A stretch of DNA of 64,000 bases from Mucilaginibacter_A sp965201005 (GCF_965201005.1 NZ_OZ241747.1:3038001-3102000), one strand, 5' to 3'. Numbered from the stretch's first letter, positions 35,726-45,889 are shown. The notes: a model not told the origin generated them from the letters alone. Made by a program: numbers and translations.

Positions 35726-36081
35726 CTTACAGAATAGTAGTAACAGTTAAATGTTTAAAATACGGAGCGCATTAATTTTTATTTTCATTTAATGTTTAAT
35801 ACAAATAACTACATGTAATTAAACTATATTTTCACTTGATTTAATGTTTGGATAATCAATTGAATCTCGTATCATCTACTGCTACTAAGTTTGTATTTGA
35901 ATCAAGACCTTAATTTTACAATTGGTATTTTATACCAATTTCATCTTTGAATTTATATAGCATAGTTGTTTTTTTGGTAATACTAAGTAGCAGCTATTAG
36001 TAAATAACCTCAAAGGACTTATGATGCGTTACTATTGCTTTATTAAACAATAATCAAACCATTAGTACAAACTAATTTACC
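35726..36081. other. AT-rich intergenic region with one inverted repeat
   Basis: About 355 bases with no gene. It contains a perfect 8-bp inverted repeat, AATTGGTA and TACCAATT around five bases (35920-35940), which could be an operator or a weak hairpin. Nothing else is recognisable. Confidence 0.5.
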
Positions 36082-39000
36082 TTAATGTTGAATTATGATC
36101 TGCTTTTTCGTAACCTCTTTTCCTTCTGTAATATGAAGAAAGTAGTTGCCATTTGGAATATCAGCTGTGACTAACTTAACGGCTTCTCCTTTTTTGCTTT
36201 TTGCAGATCTTAAGATTTTTCCTTTGTCATTGTACAATACGACATCATAGCTATTAACAACAGACTTTTCAGAGCCAGCATCTGAACTGAAACTCTGCTC
36301 GTTATTCGACGATTTTGCCGAATCATCTGCCTGATACTGCACGTTCATTTCTTTGTCCGCTGGGTTGGGGTAAGAAACTATTCTGCTTCCAGTACCACAA
36401 GGGCTGTAAATTGTAACACCATTTTGGGTAGAAGTAGTACCACATTGATCTGTATAGGTTACATATATACCTCCACCACCATGCACCGTAACATATGTAC
36501 TTGGAGAATTCGGATTCTGGAAAGTAAAGGTATTGCCGGATGAAGTATTGTAAGCAGCCCAGTGCCAGTTAGTTGCATTTTGAGCACTTGGTGTCGCTTG
36601 TACATACCAATCTTGGTAGCCCCCACTCCGGCAAGAACCACTCATAGTGGCTGTGATGTTAGTTACGGTTGGCTGTGTACCAACACCTACAGGCATTGTA
36701 ACCACCGTAGCACTGCAGTTGCTGATTGTTACTGTGGCTGAAAGGGTAATTGAACCGTTGCCTGTAGGTGTTAGAGTTGCAACATTATTAGATACGCTTA
36801 TGCTTACAATATTGAGTGGACTTGCTGTCCAGGTTACTGTTGCACCAGAAGGTAAATTATTGACAGTATAGCCACCTTGTGCGCTACAAATATTAGAGTA
36901 GCCGGAAATAGAATATGTAGTATTGCGTACAGGTGGTGGTTGAGGCGAACCATCAATAATTTCCTTTTTGAGCCAGGTAACTGCATCTGGCCATAATGCC
37001 ACATGATCTCGGTTTAGGTTAAAATCACCATAATAACTATCAAAAGGAGTTTCACCCGTACATACCAGGCTTCTCGTACTGATGTCTTCAGCAAGATCTA
37101 AATTGTTTCCGGTAAAGGCTAATGCACTTTTCGTACTGATAAAGCTATGGCTGGGAACTACCGAATAAAATTTGTTTTCAACATTGAAAATACCTGATGT
37201 TATAGCGTTAAATAATTTTCCAAGAACTGTATAATTATTCGCTGTTCCGACTATTCCAGACCCCTCATTTTTTAAAATCTGTTGGGTAGGATAAGTGCCA
37301 CCAGGAGCAGTATCAAATCCGGTTGTATAACTGGGAGAATAAGCCCTTTTAATCGTGTAATTCCATAATGGCTTATTTGCTGTCAAGACATTGATCGTGT
37401 TGCCATAAGCCGGTGTAAAATACATTTCAGCGGATGCAACGGTGAGGGTTTTAATTTTTACTTTGAAGAAAAATAACCTTTGTATAAAAGCCTGGCGACT
37501 ATCAAATGTAAATCCTTTTTGAGCGGGGGAATTAACTTGTATTCCTCCTAAACTTCCATCTACTAAAGCTATTTTTCTAAATGGTTGTCCGGCATCACCA
37601 GTAGGAAACCCCATATTATTTAATACACCAGCGAACCTGTCCCTGAAACCAGGTGCTCCACCCGGAATTATTGAATTACTGAGATAATGGTGGACAAGCA
37701 TTTGCTTGGCAGCAACAGAGGAGATTTTCTCATCCCTATTTTTCTTTGCGGCATCAGTTAGTGAAGCGTAAAAATCTAAGAACCATTGATCGCCAATTGC
37801 AATATTAGCTCCCTTGTGCGGAGAATCAAACGATATCCATAACTTTGTTTGATGCGGTTCGTTACGCTGCTCCATAAATTTAAGACCATAACGGCTTATC
37901 AAACCTCCCATACTTGGCCCTATCACAATTAACTTTTCGGTTCCCTGTTTATTCGCATTTACATAGTTAATTAATTCTCTAAAAACTAAAGCGTTTCTCT
38001 CAATGTAATCAGCACCGCCATCCCGCATTACAGGAACTGAAATTCCACGAATAATGTTACCTCTTACCGGATAAGTTGGAAAATTTAAAATTACAATGTC
38101 AAATCCTCGTGCCCGCAAGTCATCTGCTAATAGACCTCCACTCTGAGGATTATTTAAATAAAGATCATAGACATCGTCTCGTTTAGTTTGGTCTCCCGGA
38201 TCAAAGCCATCCAGAACGATAATTGGTTTCCGAAGTATGTGATCGCAAGCTCCGTTTGTGGCATAAAAAATTTTAACATTCCCTTTACCTGAAGTCGCAG
38301 TAGTTTCATCATATCCCTGAAAAGTTAAACTACTCGTAATGTTAAGAGTATCTGTCGGGTTACAAGTGTTAACGCCTTGAGTTGAAACACCTCTCGATTT
38401 ATCAGCATTATCAACCTTAACCAAAACGGCAGCATAAGTTATCTTTGTGCTGCCATTACTAAATCCGGCACTGAATTTTAAAATTTTATAACCGGAAACG
38501 GAATAGTTTATAGAGACATCAGTTGCAGAGCTTATACCAACCGGTTGGTCAGAACCTCCATCACCAAAATTAACACTTAAAGAAGTGATTGGAACATTGG
38601 ATTTATTGAAGGTAAGTTCCGGGCTGAAATTAAATACAACATTATTGCTGGAAGAACTAATACTATCGATTAATGGGCTGGCAATAAAAGTCTGACGTAT
38701 GATGTAAGGATTTGAAGTGGAACTGGCATCATAATACATACTGTCGATTTGAAGAATCTGACCGTTACCAATAGCGTTAGTATCAATCAGATTATATTTG
38801 TAGTTCGCCAATCCTATGGGTACTTTAGGATTTGCATCTAAATATTTTCCCAGTGCAATGTTCTTGACATCATCTGCCGAAAACCAATTAGACTGGTCAT
38901 AAGATGCACGGTACATTTCGCTATACGCTTGGATAAAATGTTTATTCGCACTTGTATCTGCTCTAAAAGCGTTAAACTCATGTACGTGAGCCATAGGCAT

Positions 39001-39566
39001 GACACGGTCATATAAAATTCCTGTTGCTATACGGCTTTTATCTAAATGCTGTATAAGCTGTCAATCACATAAGTATAACCAGGATCAGGGCCATTATTTA
39101 CAACCTGATCAGGGTTGAGAGAAATATCAGTGGTAATATTACCATAATTTGATCCGTACCCTTCTGAAACTATATAATAGGTGCCTGCCGCTACGTGCAT
39201 AGTAAGGCCAGCTTGCAATGTACCTGCACATACGTTATTATCATCATTGGATGCAATGATATTGCCGGAATTATCTAGTAAATAGATATAGGTATCGAAA
39301 GAGGAGGAACATGTCGATAAAGTTAAATTACCTGCGGCGTTTACGGTAACCCTGTAATAAATATCATCACTGGCGTTTCCTATATCGTTGCCGAACCCAT
39401 TTGAAGGAGCATTATTTTGGGTATTTGAAAAAGATGAACCGGGAAATGCACCTGCACTAATCGGGTTATACATATTTGCACCGGCGCGTTGGCCAAAGGA
39501 AATCAAAGTTGAAAACAAAAAAATTAGCAAAAGAGTTACTCGTCTAAAAATATAGAAATGTTTCAT
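36082..39566 (-). pseudogene. Secreted lipase/hydrolase-like T9SS cargo, split by a frameshift
   Basis: Two adjoining frames fit one protein. Upstream, 39566-39042 encodes a signal peptide (VTLLLIFLFSTLISFGQ) and a PPC-like beta domain ending at TAG in VIDSLYSI. Downstream, the frame is open from 39060 and reads LIQHLDKSRIATGILYDRVM before the first ATG (39000). That stretch continues smoothly from VIDS if one base is added near 39050-39060. The second part has a PKD-like segment, an alpha/beta-hydrolase region with the nucleophile elbow GPSMGG, Ig-like segments, and a T9SS sorting domain (SYPNPADKEMNVQ to KQIIIQH). Without the join the hydrolase half lacks a signal peptide. The indel could be real or a sequencing error. 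Confidence 0.7.
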
Positions 39567-39647
39567 AATTTATAAGATTGAGGTAATCGAAATACAAATA
39601 AATTTGGTTGAATTGAGCATCAGCTCAATGACAAACTTAGATTAGAA

Positions 39648-39989
39648 TTATAGCTTTTTACTACGTTCGGAAGTTGGTACTATCTTATTAAATTGCTGTT
39701 CAGAAAGTAATGGGAACAATTGCTTGTTTTTTTCTTCTATTAATTTGTCCAGTCTTGCCTTTTTGTCTTCTGGTGTTAGGGCTTTATCACTGATAACTAT
39801 TTTGGCACTTTGCTTGTATTTGTCCATAATAGTTACTACTTGTGCTGCAGAGGTCTCTGACAACGACAAATCTTTACTCAAGTATTTAACTTGTGCTTTT
39901 TTTGAGCTATCTAACTGTTGTGAATAAACTTGCGCGCTGAATAAAAAAGCAATTACAAGAATGAAGGAGTAGGTAAAGTTTTTTTTCAT
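39648..39989 (-). CDS. Small secreted helical protein
   Basis: A 113-residue protein with signal peptide (TYSFILVIAFLFSAQVYSQ). The mature part is helical and charged (LSLSETSAAQVVTIMDKYKQ, TPEDKKARLDKLIEEKNKQL, LLSEQQFNKIV). The layout, including the LSEQQ-F-K ending, recalls the periplasmic Spy/CpxP-like helical proteins of Bacteroidota, but the key LTxxQ repeats are weak. It lies 81 bases upstream of the T9SS hydrolase gene on the same strand. Function unknown. Confidence 0.65.
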   Translation of the reverse strand: MKKNFTYSFILVIAFLFSAQVYSQQLDSSKKAQVKYLSKDLSLSETSAAQVVTIMDKYKQSAKIVISDKALTPEDKKARLDKLIEEKNKQLFPLLSEQQFNKIVPTSERSKKL

Positions 39990-40063
39990 AAACAGAATAT
40001 TTTGAAAAGTGATTGATTTGAAGGTATTAACTCTGTTGTAAGAGTATAGAAGGTTGTTTTTAC

Positions 40064-40579
40064 TTACAAAAATTTAACGTCAAACCTGCCATCTGTAACT
40101 TTAATTGTATTGGCCGGGTTGTTTTCATCTTCCGCAGTAAAATCAAATGTGCCTGAAATGATTTTGTTGGTTAGATCTAATTTTGTTATAGTAACCTGTC
40201 CTGTGTTTTTTGTTGATGTATAATAGTATGGCCCAGAACCAATCTTAAACAGTCTCCCATAATTTAAATTTTTACTGCTTAAATTATAGGTTCCTACACT
40301 TTTTACTGATGAAATAGATAAGGCTATTCTCGATCCAGAATCATGGTCTTCACCTGTTACACCAAAAAAATTTCGATCTTCATAAGAAACTATTAGACCA
40401 GTGCCTCCCCCGGTACAGCTTACACAAGCTTTCTTCTGCCACAGCTTTCCATCCACCTTTGCCACCATTGTATTTTCCCCAGTCTGGGTCGCTTTTGGTA
40501 AACCGTCTTTTTTGCAGGATGCAGCTAGTAGCAAAGAAAGAAATGGCAGCATTAATAAAATTTTTGCTCTATTTTTCAT
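40064..40579 (-). CDS. DUF6252-like lipoprotein
   Basis: A 171-residue lipoprotein: signal ILLMLPFLSLLLAASC with the lipobox cysteine, then CKKDGLPKATQTGENTMVAKVDGKLW. The pattern of a short linker, an ENTM-A-KVDGK-W start and an ending with IISGTFDFTAEDENNP and VTDGRFDVKF fits the DUF6252 lipoproteins of Bacteroidota, which have a beta-sandwich look and unknown role. It lies upstream of the small helical secreted protein on the same strand. Confidence 0.75.
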   Translation of the reverse strand: MKNRAKILLMLPFLSLLLAASCKKDGLPKATQTGENTMVAKVDGKLWQKKACVSCTGGGTGLIVSYEDRNFFGVTGEDHDSGSRIALSISSVKSVGTYNLSSKNLNYGRLFKIGSGPYYYTSTKNTGQVTITKLDLTNKIISGTFDFTAEDENNPANTIKVTDGRFDVKFL

Positions 40580-41135
40580 AATAAGATAGATTCAAAACCA
40601 TTACACAGTATCGTTCTCGTAAACATTTTTGGATAACTTCAGGTAACAGAAAAAATTAATAAATGGTAGAAGTAGTATAGGCTTCCGGAAGTATCTAAAA
40701 TTGTCGAACGCTTTATTATAGAATAACTGGTTATTGTAAATGTACAAGCTTACTTTTAAAAAACAAAATTATTTTAGATTATTTGTTGGTTAATATCCTG
40801 CCTGAAATTTGATTGGACATAGATGAAAAACTTGACGGGGATGTCATTCCGAGAAACGACCGTTTTTTAAGAAAAATATTGGATACGCAACTACAAAAAT
40901 CTAAAAACCCGCAAATCCAATTTTACTGGCTTAAAATCGACTTTTCTTTGCTTGATTCTTATAAACTCATTCCATTAATCAAGGGATGTTTTGCAAAATC
41001 TGATGATGGGTATTTGATAAAAATGCAACGAAAAAACTGATAAAAATTGGATGTGCTTGGTGAATATTTATGATCAGAATTTTACGTTTCTGGCCGGTTG
41101 AAAATATTATGCCTAACTGTTGTTTTACTGAAAAT
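40580..41135. other. AT-rich intergenic region with repeat remnant
   Basis: About 555 bases between the DUF6252 lipoprotein and moaCB. It contains copy 2 of an 18-bp direct repeat (40847-40864) and a 75-codon open frame (TTG 40813 to 41040, plus strand) that I do not accept as a gene. No dispersed motif is present. It is the left flank of moaCB and the right edge of the AT-rich block. Confidence 0.55.
40847..40864. repeat. 18-bp direct repeat, copy 2
   Basis: TTCCGAGAAACGACCGTT, preceded here by GGGATGTCA, so that the local word GTCATTCCGAGAAACGA resembles the common GTCATTCCGAG-type intergenic repeat. Identical to 35325-35342 and in the same orientation. Confidence 0.7.
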
Positions 41136-42086
41136 TCAATGTCCGCCGCCTAAAATCATTTTCCTCGCATGAAAAACGGCTGGTAAAATTGCCTGCAAAC
41201 TTTCGCGTGCGCCGTTTGCGCTTCCGGGCAAAGTAACAATCAAAGTATTGCCGATTGTTCCGGCAACACCGCGGCTCATCATGGCCAAAGGTGTGCGCTG
41301 CTGCCCGAAGACGCGCATCGCCTCGGCAATGCCTTCAGCTTTGTTTTCCAGCAATTCTTCCACGGCTGCAACAGTATTATCGCGCGGGCCTAAACCTGTG
41401 CCGCCGGTTGTAAAAATAAACGGAACATCTTCCTTCACCCAAGCTAATATTTGCTGCTGAATTTGCTGCTTATCGTCCGGCAAAATTTTAAAATCGCTTA
41501 CTTCTGCATTAAAACTTTCCAGCATTTCTTTGATGCTCTTTCCGCTTTGATCCACCCGTGTCCCGGCTGCGGTAGAATCGGAACAAACCAAAACCGCGCA
41601 AACCGAAACATCTTCATACAATAATTGCCTGTCGCTTTTGCCGCCGCGTTTCTCCAGCAATTTAATGTGGCCGATTTCCAGTTGTTTGTCCACCGGTTTC
41701 AGCATGTCGTAAATTTCGAGCGCGGCAACAGAAACTGCGGTCAGCATTTCCATTTCAATTCCGGTTCGGCCGATGGATTTTGCTTCACCTAAAATGATAA
41801 TCCCGGTGCGGTTTAAAGCTGCTTCTTCTACAAATTCGGCGTGTTTTTCTTTGTCGAGGTAGTCAAATTTGATGCTCATGCCATCAATCGCCACCGGATG
41901 GCAATGTGGTAATAATTGCGGCGTTAACTTCGCACCCAAAAAACCTGCCGCCTGTGCCACATCAAATAAATTGCCTTTCGGAAGCTGGTTATTTTTGATT
42001 AATTCGATGGTTGCTTCGGTACAAAAAATCACGCTGACTGCCCTTGCCGTGCGCAGCGTAATTTGTTTATGGGTAACGTTTTGCAT
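41136..42086 (-). CDS. moaCB: Bifunctional molybdenum-cofactor protein MoaC-MoaB
   Basis: A 316-residue fusion. Residues about 1-150 are MoaC (cyclic pyranopterin monophosphate synthase): LPKGNLFDVAQAAGFLGAK, the LLPHCHPVAIDG active-site segment, and GIEMEMLTAVSVAALEIYDM. Residues about 160-316 are MoaB/MogA-like (molybdopterin adenylyltransferase fold): VCSDSTAAGTRVDQSGK, FTTGGTGLGPRDNTVAAVE, MSRGVAGTIGNTLIVTLPGS. Such fusions are common in Bacteroidota. The start codon overlaps a motif copy (42085-42098). The MOSC gene ends 27 bases upstream. Confidence 0.93.
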   Translation of the reverse strand: MQNVTHKQITLRTARAVSVIFCTEATIELIKNNQLPKGNLFDVAQAAGFLGAKLTPQLLPHCHPVAIDGMSIKFDYLDKEKHAEFVEEAALNRTGIIILGEAKSIGRTGIEMEMLTAVSVAALEIYDMLKPVDKQLEIGHIKLLEKRGGKSDRQLLYEDVSVCAVLVCSDSTAAGTRVDQSGKSIKEMLESFNAEVSDFKILPDDKQQIQQQILAWVKEDVPFIFTTGGTGLGPRDNTVAAVEELLENKAEGIAEAMRVFGQQRTPLAMMSRGVAGTIGNTLIVTLPGSANGARESLQAILPAVFHARKMILGGGH

Positions 42087-42098
42087 ACTGTTTTTATC
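42085..42098 (+). repeat. Dispersed motif (GT dialect) at the moaCB start
   Basis: ATACTGTTTTTATC followed by GGTGTAAAATT, covering the first two bases of the moaCB start codon and the gap to the MOSC gene. It is the first motif copy to the right of the motif-free block. Confidence 0.8.
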
Positions 42099-42113
42099 GG
42101 TGTAAAATTGGTG

Positions 42114-42938
42114 TCAGACGATAAACTTTTCTGACCTTAAATCTTTGATGATAATTTCATCGCCCAGGCTAATGCTGCCTTCGCCCTGGTGGAGCAGGTT
42201 TTGGCCGAAATAAATTTTGTTGTTTTTCTTCCGAAACCCCGCCAGCGTTTTGATGGGTTCTTTATCAGAAACGCCGCTTTCCTGGTCGATATTGATAACC
42301 GGGCAGCGCGCACACGGTTTTACACCATAAAACTGCAGCTCATGGATTTGAAAATGCGCCAGCTGATCTTCCTGAAAAGCTTCCCCGCCGGAAAAAACAA
42401 TGTTCGGCCGGAAACGGTCCATCGGCACCGGTTTTTGCAAACGGTTGTTCAAATCTTGCAGCGATGCATCCCCTACTATCAAAAACGGGTAAGCATCTGC
42501 AAAAGAAGTGATCTGCCCCGGGCCTGCATACCGCTGATCTACCAGGCGTTTGCTGTTTTTAGGCATGTAAACCAAGCGGCATTTCAGCTTTAAAACGCGC
42601 GAAAACCATTTATCAATTTCGGTATCCACAAATTCGGCCTGACATTCATCATCCCAAATGGTACAAACGGCTTCTTCGTTGGCATCAAACAAAAACGGGA
42701 CGGAAATAAATTCTTCGGGCATTTTTTTGTGCATCACCAGCAAACCGTTCGGCGTTAATTCTACATAAAGCAAGGCCATTTCCGGGATTTCACGCTGGGA
42801 TAAAAAGCGGTTATGTTCATCAACCAGCATCCATCGCCTGTCGTGCTCCAAACCGCGGCTGGTTACCTGTGCTTTGTTCAACGAAATACCACCCAAAGAT
42901 TTGATGGGATAAACAAAAAGTCCGCTGATTTTTAACAT
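42114..42938 (-). CDS. MOSC-domain protein (mARC-like)
   Basis: A 274-residue protein with an N-terminal MOSC beta-barrel domain (LFVYPIKSLGGISL, GLEHDRRWMLVDE) and a C-terminal MOSC domain (DRFRPNIVFSGGEAF, VKPCARCPVINID). The cysteine in PCARCPV is at the position that coordinates molybdenum in mitochondrial mARC and YcbX-type proteins, which carry out N-reduction or sulfur transfer using the molybdenum cofactor. The place in the moa cluster supports this. Start ATG 42938 follows moeB by 21 bases. Confidence 0.9.
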   Translation of the reverse strand: MLKISGLFVYPIKSLGGISLNKAQVTSRGLEHDRRWMLVDEHNRFLSQREIPEMALLYVELTPNGLLVMHKKMPEEFISVPFLFDANEEAVCTIWDDECQAEFVDTEIDKWFSRVLKLKCRLVYMPKNSKRLVDQRYAGPGQITSFADAYPFLIVGDASLQDLNNRLQKPVPMDRFRPNIVFSGGEAFQEDQLAHFQIHELQFYGVKPCARCPVINIDQESGVSDKEPIKTLAGFRKKNNKIYFGQNLLHQGEGSISLGDEIIIKDLRSEKFIV

Positions 42939-42959
42939 GCAATAAAGGTATAAGCAATT

Positions 42960-44035
42960 TTAGTTTTTAGGGAAATTTTGCCCAAATAACCAAAAATGAT
43001 TTTTATAGGCCGATAAGCCGCCTTGCAAACTGAAGGAATTTGGGAAGCCCGCCTTCCGGAAAAACCCGGCCGCCTGATGACTGCGCAAACCTTGCTGACA
43101 GTAAAAAACCAGGTTTTCATCTGTAGAAAAAGCATCTGAATTAAACCTCGGAATTTTGGAAAGCGGAATATTGATGCCGCCAATGTTAAACGCTTCGTGG
43201 TCGTCATCGCTGCGCACATCAATTAGTTTAAAGGTTTTATGCTGAAATTGTTGCTGAAAATTTGCCGGGGCGATGGCAACCGGAGCTTCGGTTTTGCGGA
43301 AACGGTTGAAGCTGATCGCTCTGGACGCAGGGTTTTCGTGATAAGCCAAACGTGTGTTTTTCCCGGCCAAAACATCAACATAAATTAATTTACCGGTAAA
43401 AACAGCATCCGATTTTAAAATAATCTTGACAACTTCTCCGGCCATCATCGTTCCGATAATCCCGGTTGTGATATTGTAAGCTCCGATTTCTGCACAACTT
43501 TGGATGGATTTTCCGGCGGCGGTTCCGGGAACAAACAACGCAGCGTGGGCGAATTTTGGTAGTTAAAAACAGTAACCTGGCCTTCGGTTTGGTAAATGGC
43601 ACCGTAAACCAGCGGCTTGTGGAGGTAAACGCAGGCATCGTTGAGCAGATAGCGGACCAAAAAGTTATCGGTGCCATCTACAATCACATCATAATTTTGG
43701 ATGAGTTGCAGCACGTTGGTTTCATCTACCAAAAAATTGTGTTCTATAATTTGGATGTTTGGATTGTGCGCCTGTAACTTATGCGATGCTGTTTTTACCT
43801 TACTTTTTTCGAGATCATCAAAAGTATAGAGCGTTTGGCGGTGCAGGTTGGATAAACTTACGGTGTCAAAATCTGCAATTCCGATGGTGCCCACACCGCA
43901 AGTGGCCAACTGCAATAAACACGGGCAGCCTAAGCCGCCCGCACCAACCATCAAAACTTTGGCCGTGTTGATTTGCTGCTGGCCGGTTGGCCCGATAAAA
44001 CTTAATTGCCGGTGGCTTTGATAATAATCTGGCAT
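42960..44035 (-). pseudogene. moeB: MoeB/ThiF-type adenylyltransferase with rhodanese domain, frameshifted
   Basis: The first part (44035-43445 frame) is a ThiF/MoeB E1-like domain: MVGAGGLGCPCLLQLATCGV nucleotide loop, DFDTVSLSNLHRQ, VDGTDNFLVRYLLND, LRCLFPEPPP. After FPEPPP it runs out of frame and ends. The second frame resumes exactly where expected (AGKSIQSCAEIGAYNITTGIIGT) and continues into a rhodanese domain with the active-site loop FYCQQGLRS. One added base near 43513-43520 would restore a full-length protein. MoeB adenylates the MoaD C-terminus, so it should be needed by this pathway, which makes an error in the sequence, or a recent mutation, likely. Start ATG 44035 (MPDYYQSHRQLSF). 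Motif copies at 43395 and 43786. Confidence 0.8.
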
Positions 44036-44125
44036 AATTTGTACTTCGGCCAAAATTATAAAAGTTTTGGCCGGGCAACAAAGCAAATAACTGGCCGTGC
44101 TAAAGGTTCAGGCTAAAATTTTACC

Positions 44126-44139
44126 GGTAAAAACAGTAT
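44126..44139 (-). repeat. Solitary 14-bp dispersed motif (GT dialect)
   Basis: GGTAAAAACAGTAT preceded by GCTAAAATTTTACC, the extended form. It lies in the 270-base divergent gap between moeB and the SGNH hydrolase gene, which otherwise shows no clear site. Confidence 0.8.
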
Positions 44140-44305
44140 GTGCATCAGCGTAAACTTTTTTATGCAGCAAATACATTTTGCGTAAAGCAGAAAGTAAAAT
44201 CCTGCTACATTACGCTATCAATCAACAGGAGATAAAAACCCTAAAAAATATTTTATTAAACAAAACTTAAATCATTACTTTAAACCACAATTAACCCTTT
44301 AAAAT

Positions 44306-45616
44306 ATGAAATTAAATTACCTGATCCTGGCTTTTGCGGCCTGCATTTTATCTTTTTCGGCTTGTAAAAAAGACAAAACCAACAACATTAACAATTCCGG
44401 TTCGGCAGATTTTTCGCGCTACATCGCGGTTGGCAATTCTATAACTTCCGGTTTTGCAGATGGCGGTTTGTACCTGGCCGGGCAACAAATGTCGTTTCCA
44501 ACTTTGCTGGCCGGACAAATGAAACTGGCAGGAGGCGGTACTTTTACGTCCCCTTATTTTTCTGCGGATCAGGCAAATGGATCTGGTTACCTCAAATTAA
44601 CCGGTTATAATGCAGACGGAACGCCTGTTATTGTGCCAGTAAGTGATAAACTGGCGGTACGCGGACAAACTTCAGTAGCTGGCGTAAACGTAACTTTGTA
44701 CACCAAATACACTGGCGAAATAAATAATTATGGTGTGCCGGGGATTAAAATGGCAGACGTTACCAACCCGCTTTATGGCAACTTTAACGGATATTTTGAA
44801 CGATTGCTATCCGGAAACGCAGGCACAAATACCACTGCTTATCTGGATTTTGTAACCGCAAAACCTTTCACTTTTTTTACCTGCTGGCTGGGCAACAATG
44901 ATGTTTTGGGTTATGCCACCTCGGATGGTACATCGGCAGCAAATGCATTGACCCCTACAACAAACTTTACAGATATTTACAATACAGCAATTGCAGCCCT
45001 TACAAAAAACGGTGCAAAAGGTGTTGTTGCCACCATTCCGGATGTTACGGTTATTCCGTTTTTCCATTATATTACTGTGCCGCTTTTGGTTGCAGCGGCA
45101 CAAAAAGCCAGCCCTGCTTTTACCAATATCTATATACAAGCCTTGGATGCAAGCGGTGCTTATGTTACGCGTGCCGCAACAACTGCTGATTATATTATGC
45201 TTACGTTTGATGCCAAGCAATTGGGCGCAACTGTAAACGGTATGCCTTTATACGGTTTATCTCCTGCAAACCCGTTATTAAGCAAAGAAGTGCTGGATGC
45301 TAATGAAGTATCAAAAGTTCAGAATTTCGTAAACAACTATAACGGCATCATCAAAGCTGCTGCAGCTAAGTACAATTTGCCGGTTTTTGATGCTTATACA
45401 CTGCTCAACCAGCTTAAAGTTGGCATAACACAAAACGGCGTAAACTTAAACACCAACTTTATAACCGGTGGGTTCTTTTCGTTAGATGGCACACATTTTA
45501 CCCCGCGCGGCAATGCTTATACGGCTGATGAAATCATTAAAGTAATCAATGCCAAGTACCAATCCAAAATCCCGGCACTTGATATTTCGGCTTACAATGG
45601 GGTTAAAGTAAATTAA
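44306..45616 (+). CDS. SGNH/GDSL-family hydrolase lipoprotein
   Basis: A 436-residue lipoprotein (signal with lipobox FSACKKDK). The catalytic domain shows the SGNH blocks: block I AVGNSITSGFADGG with nucleophile S45, block III around CWLGNNDVLGYA, and block V LDGTHFTPRGN near the C-terminus. Such enzymes hydrolyse esters of lipids or of acetylated carbohydrates; the substrate is unknown. It is probably surface- or periplasm-anchored. It is followed by two motif-pair elements that could end its transcript. Confidence 0.88.
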   Translation: MKLNYLILAFAACILSFSACKKDKTNNINNSGSADFSRYIAVGNSITSGFADGGLYLAGQQMSFPTLLAGQMKLAGGGTFTSPYFSADQANGSGYLKLTGYNADGTPVIVPVSDKLAVRGQTSVAGVNVTLYTKYTGEINNYGVPGIKMADVTNPLYGNFNGYFERLLSGNAGTNTTAYLDFVTAKPFTFFTCWLGNNDVLGYATSDGTSAANALTPTTNFTDIYNTAIAALTKNGAKGVVATIPDVTVIPFFHYITVPLLVAAAQKASPAFTNIYIQALDASGAYVTRAATTADYIMLTFDAKQLGATVNGMPLYGLSPANPLLSKEVLDANEVSKVQNFVNNYNGIIKAAAAKYNLPVFDAYTLLNQLKVGITQNGVNLNTNFITGGFFSLDGTHFTPRGNAYTADEIIKVINAKYQSKIPALDISAYNGVKVN

Positions 45617-45656
45617 AGTTTTAGCACCTTTTTAAAATCTGTTCAATCGGTTTCAG

Positions 45657-45740
45657 ATGCTTCTTTTATCACCTAAAAAATGGTAAGCGTTTTATTTAAA
45701 ATTGATGCGGGCACCAAATTTTATAGGGTAAAAGAAGCAG
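45657..45740. repeat. Inverted pair of the dispersed motif (TC dialect, about 84-bp)
   Basis: The left arm ATGCTTCTTTTATC continues with ACCTAAAAAATGGT; the right arm GGTAAAAGAAGCA differs from the consensus in the last base. Starts 41 bases after the SGNH hydrolase stop. Confidence 0.8.
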
Positions 45741-45845
45741 TGTTTTTGCAGATATAAACTTTAAACAGGCAATAAATTTTCCTCAATTTTAACGTTTTGG
45801 GCTGATGATTTTACCATCTGCCCAAACCGTTTTTATTTAGATGGA

Positions 45846-45889
45846 ATGCTTCTTTTAGCACCAAAATTTCGGGCTGACAAAAGAAGTAT
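45846..45889. repeat. Inverted pair of the dispersed motif (TC dialect, 44-bp class)
   Basis: ATGCTTCTTTTAGC, spacer ACCAAAATTTCGGGCT, then GACAAAAGAAGTAT. Same length and layout as the pair at 14301 but in the other dialect. Confidence 0.8.

Noticed and set aside
34135..40579. Prophage or integrative element in the AT-rich block
   Set aside because: No integrase, tail, capsid, relaxase or tRNA attachment site is present; genes are secreted proteins and lipoproteins only.
40813..41040. 75-codon open frame on the plus strand (TTG start)
   Set aside because: It starts on TTG, runs through the 18-bp repeat remnant, has no recognisable domain or signal, and lies in AT-rich intergenic DNA. Probably not coding.
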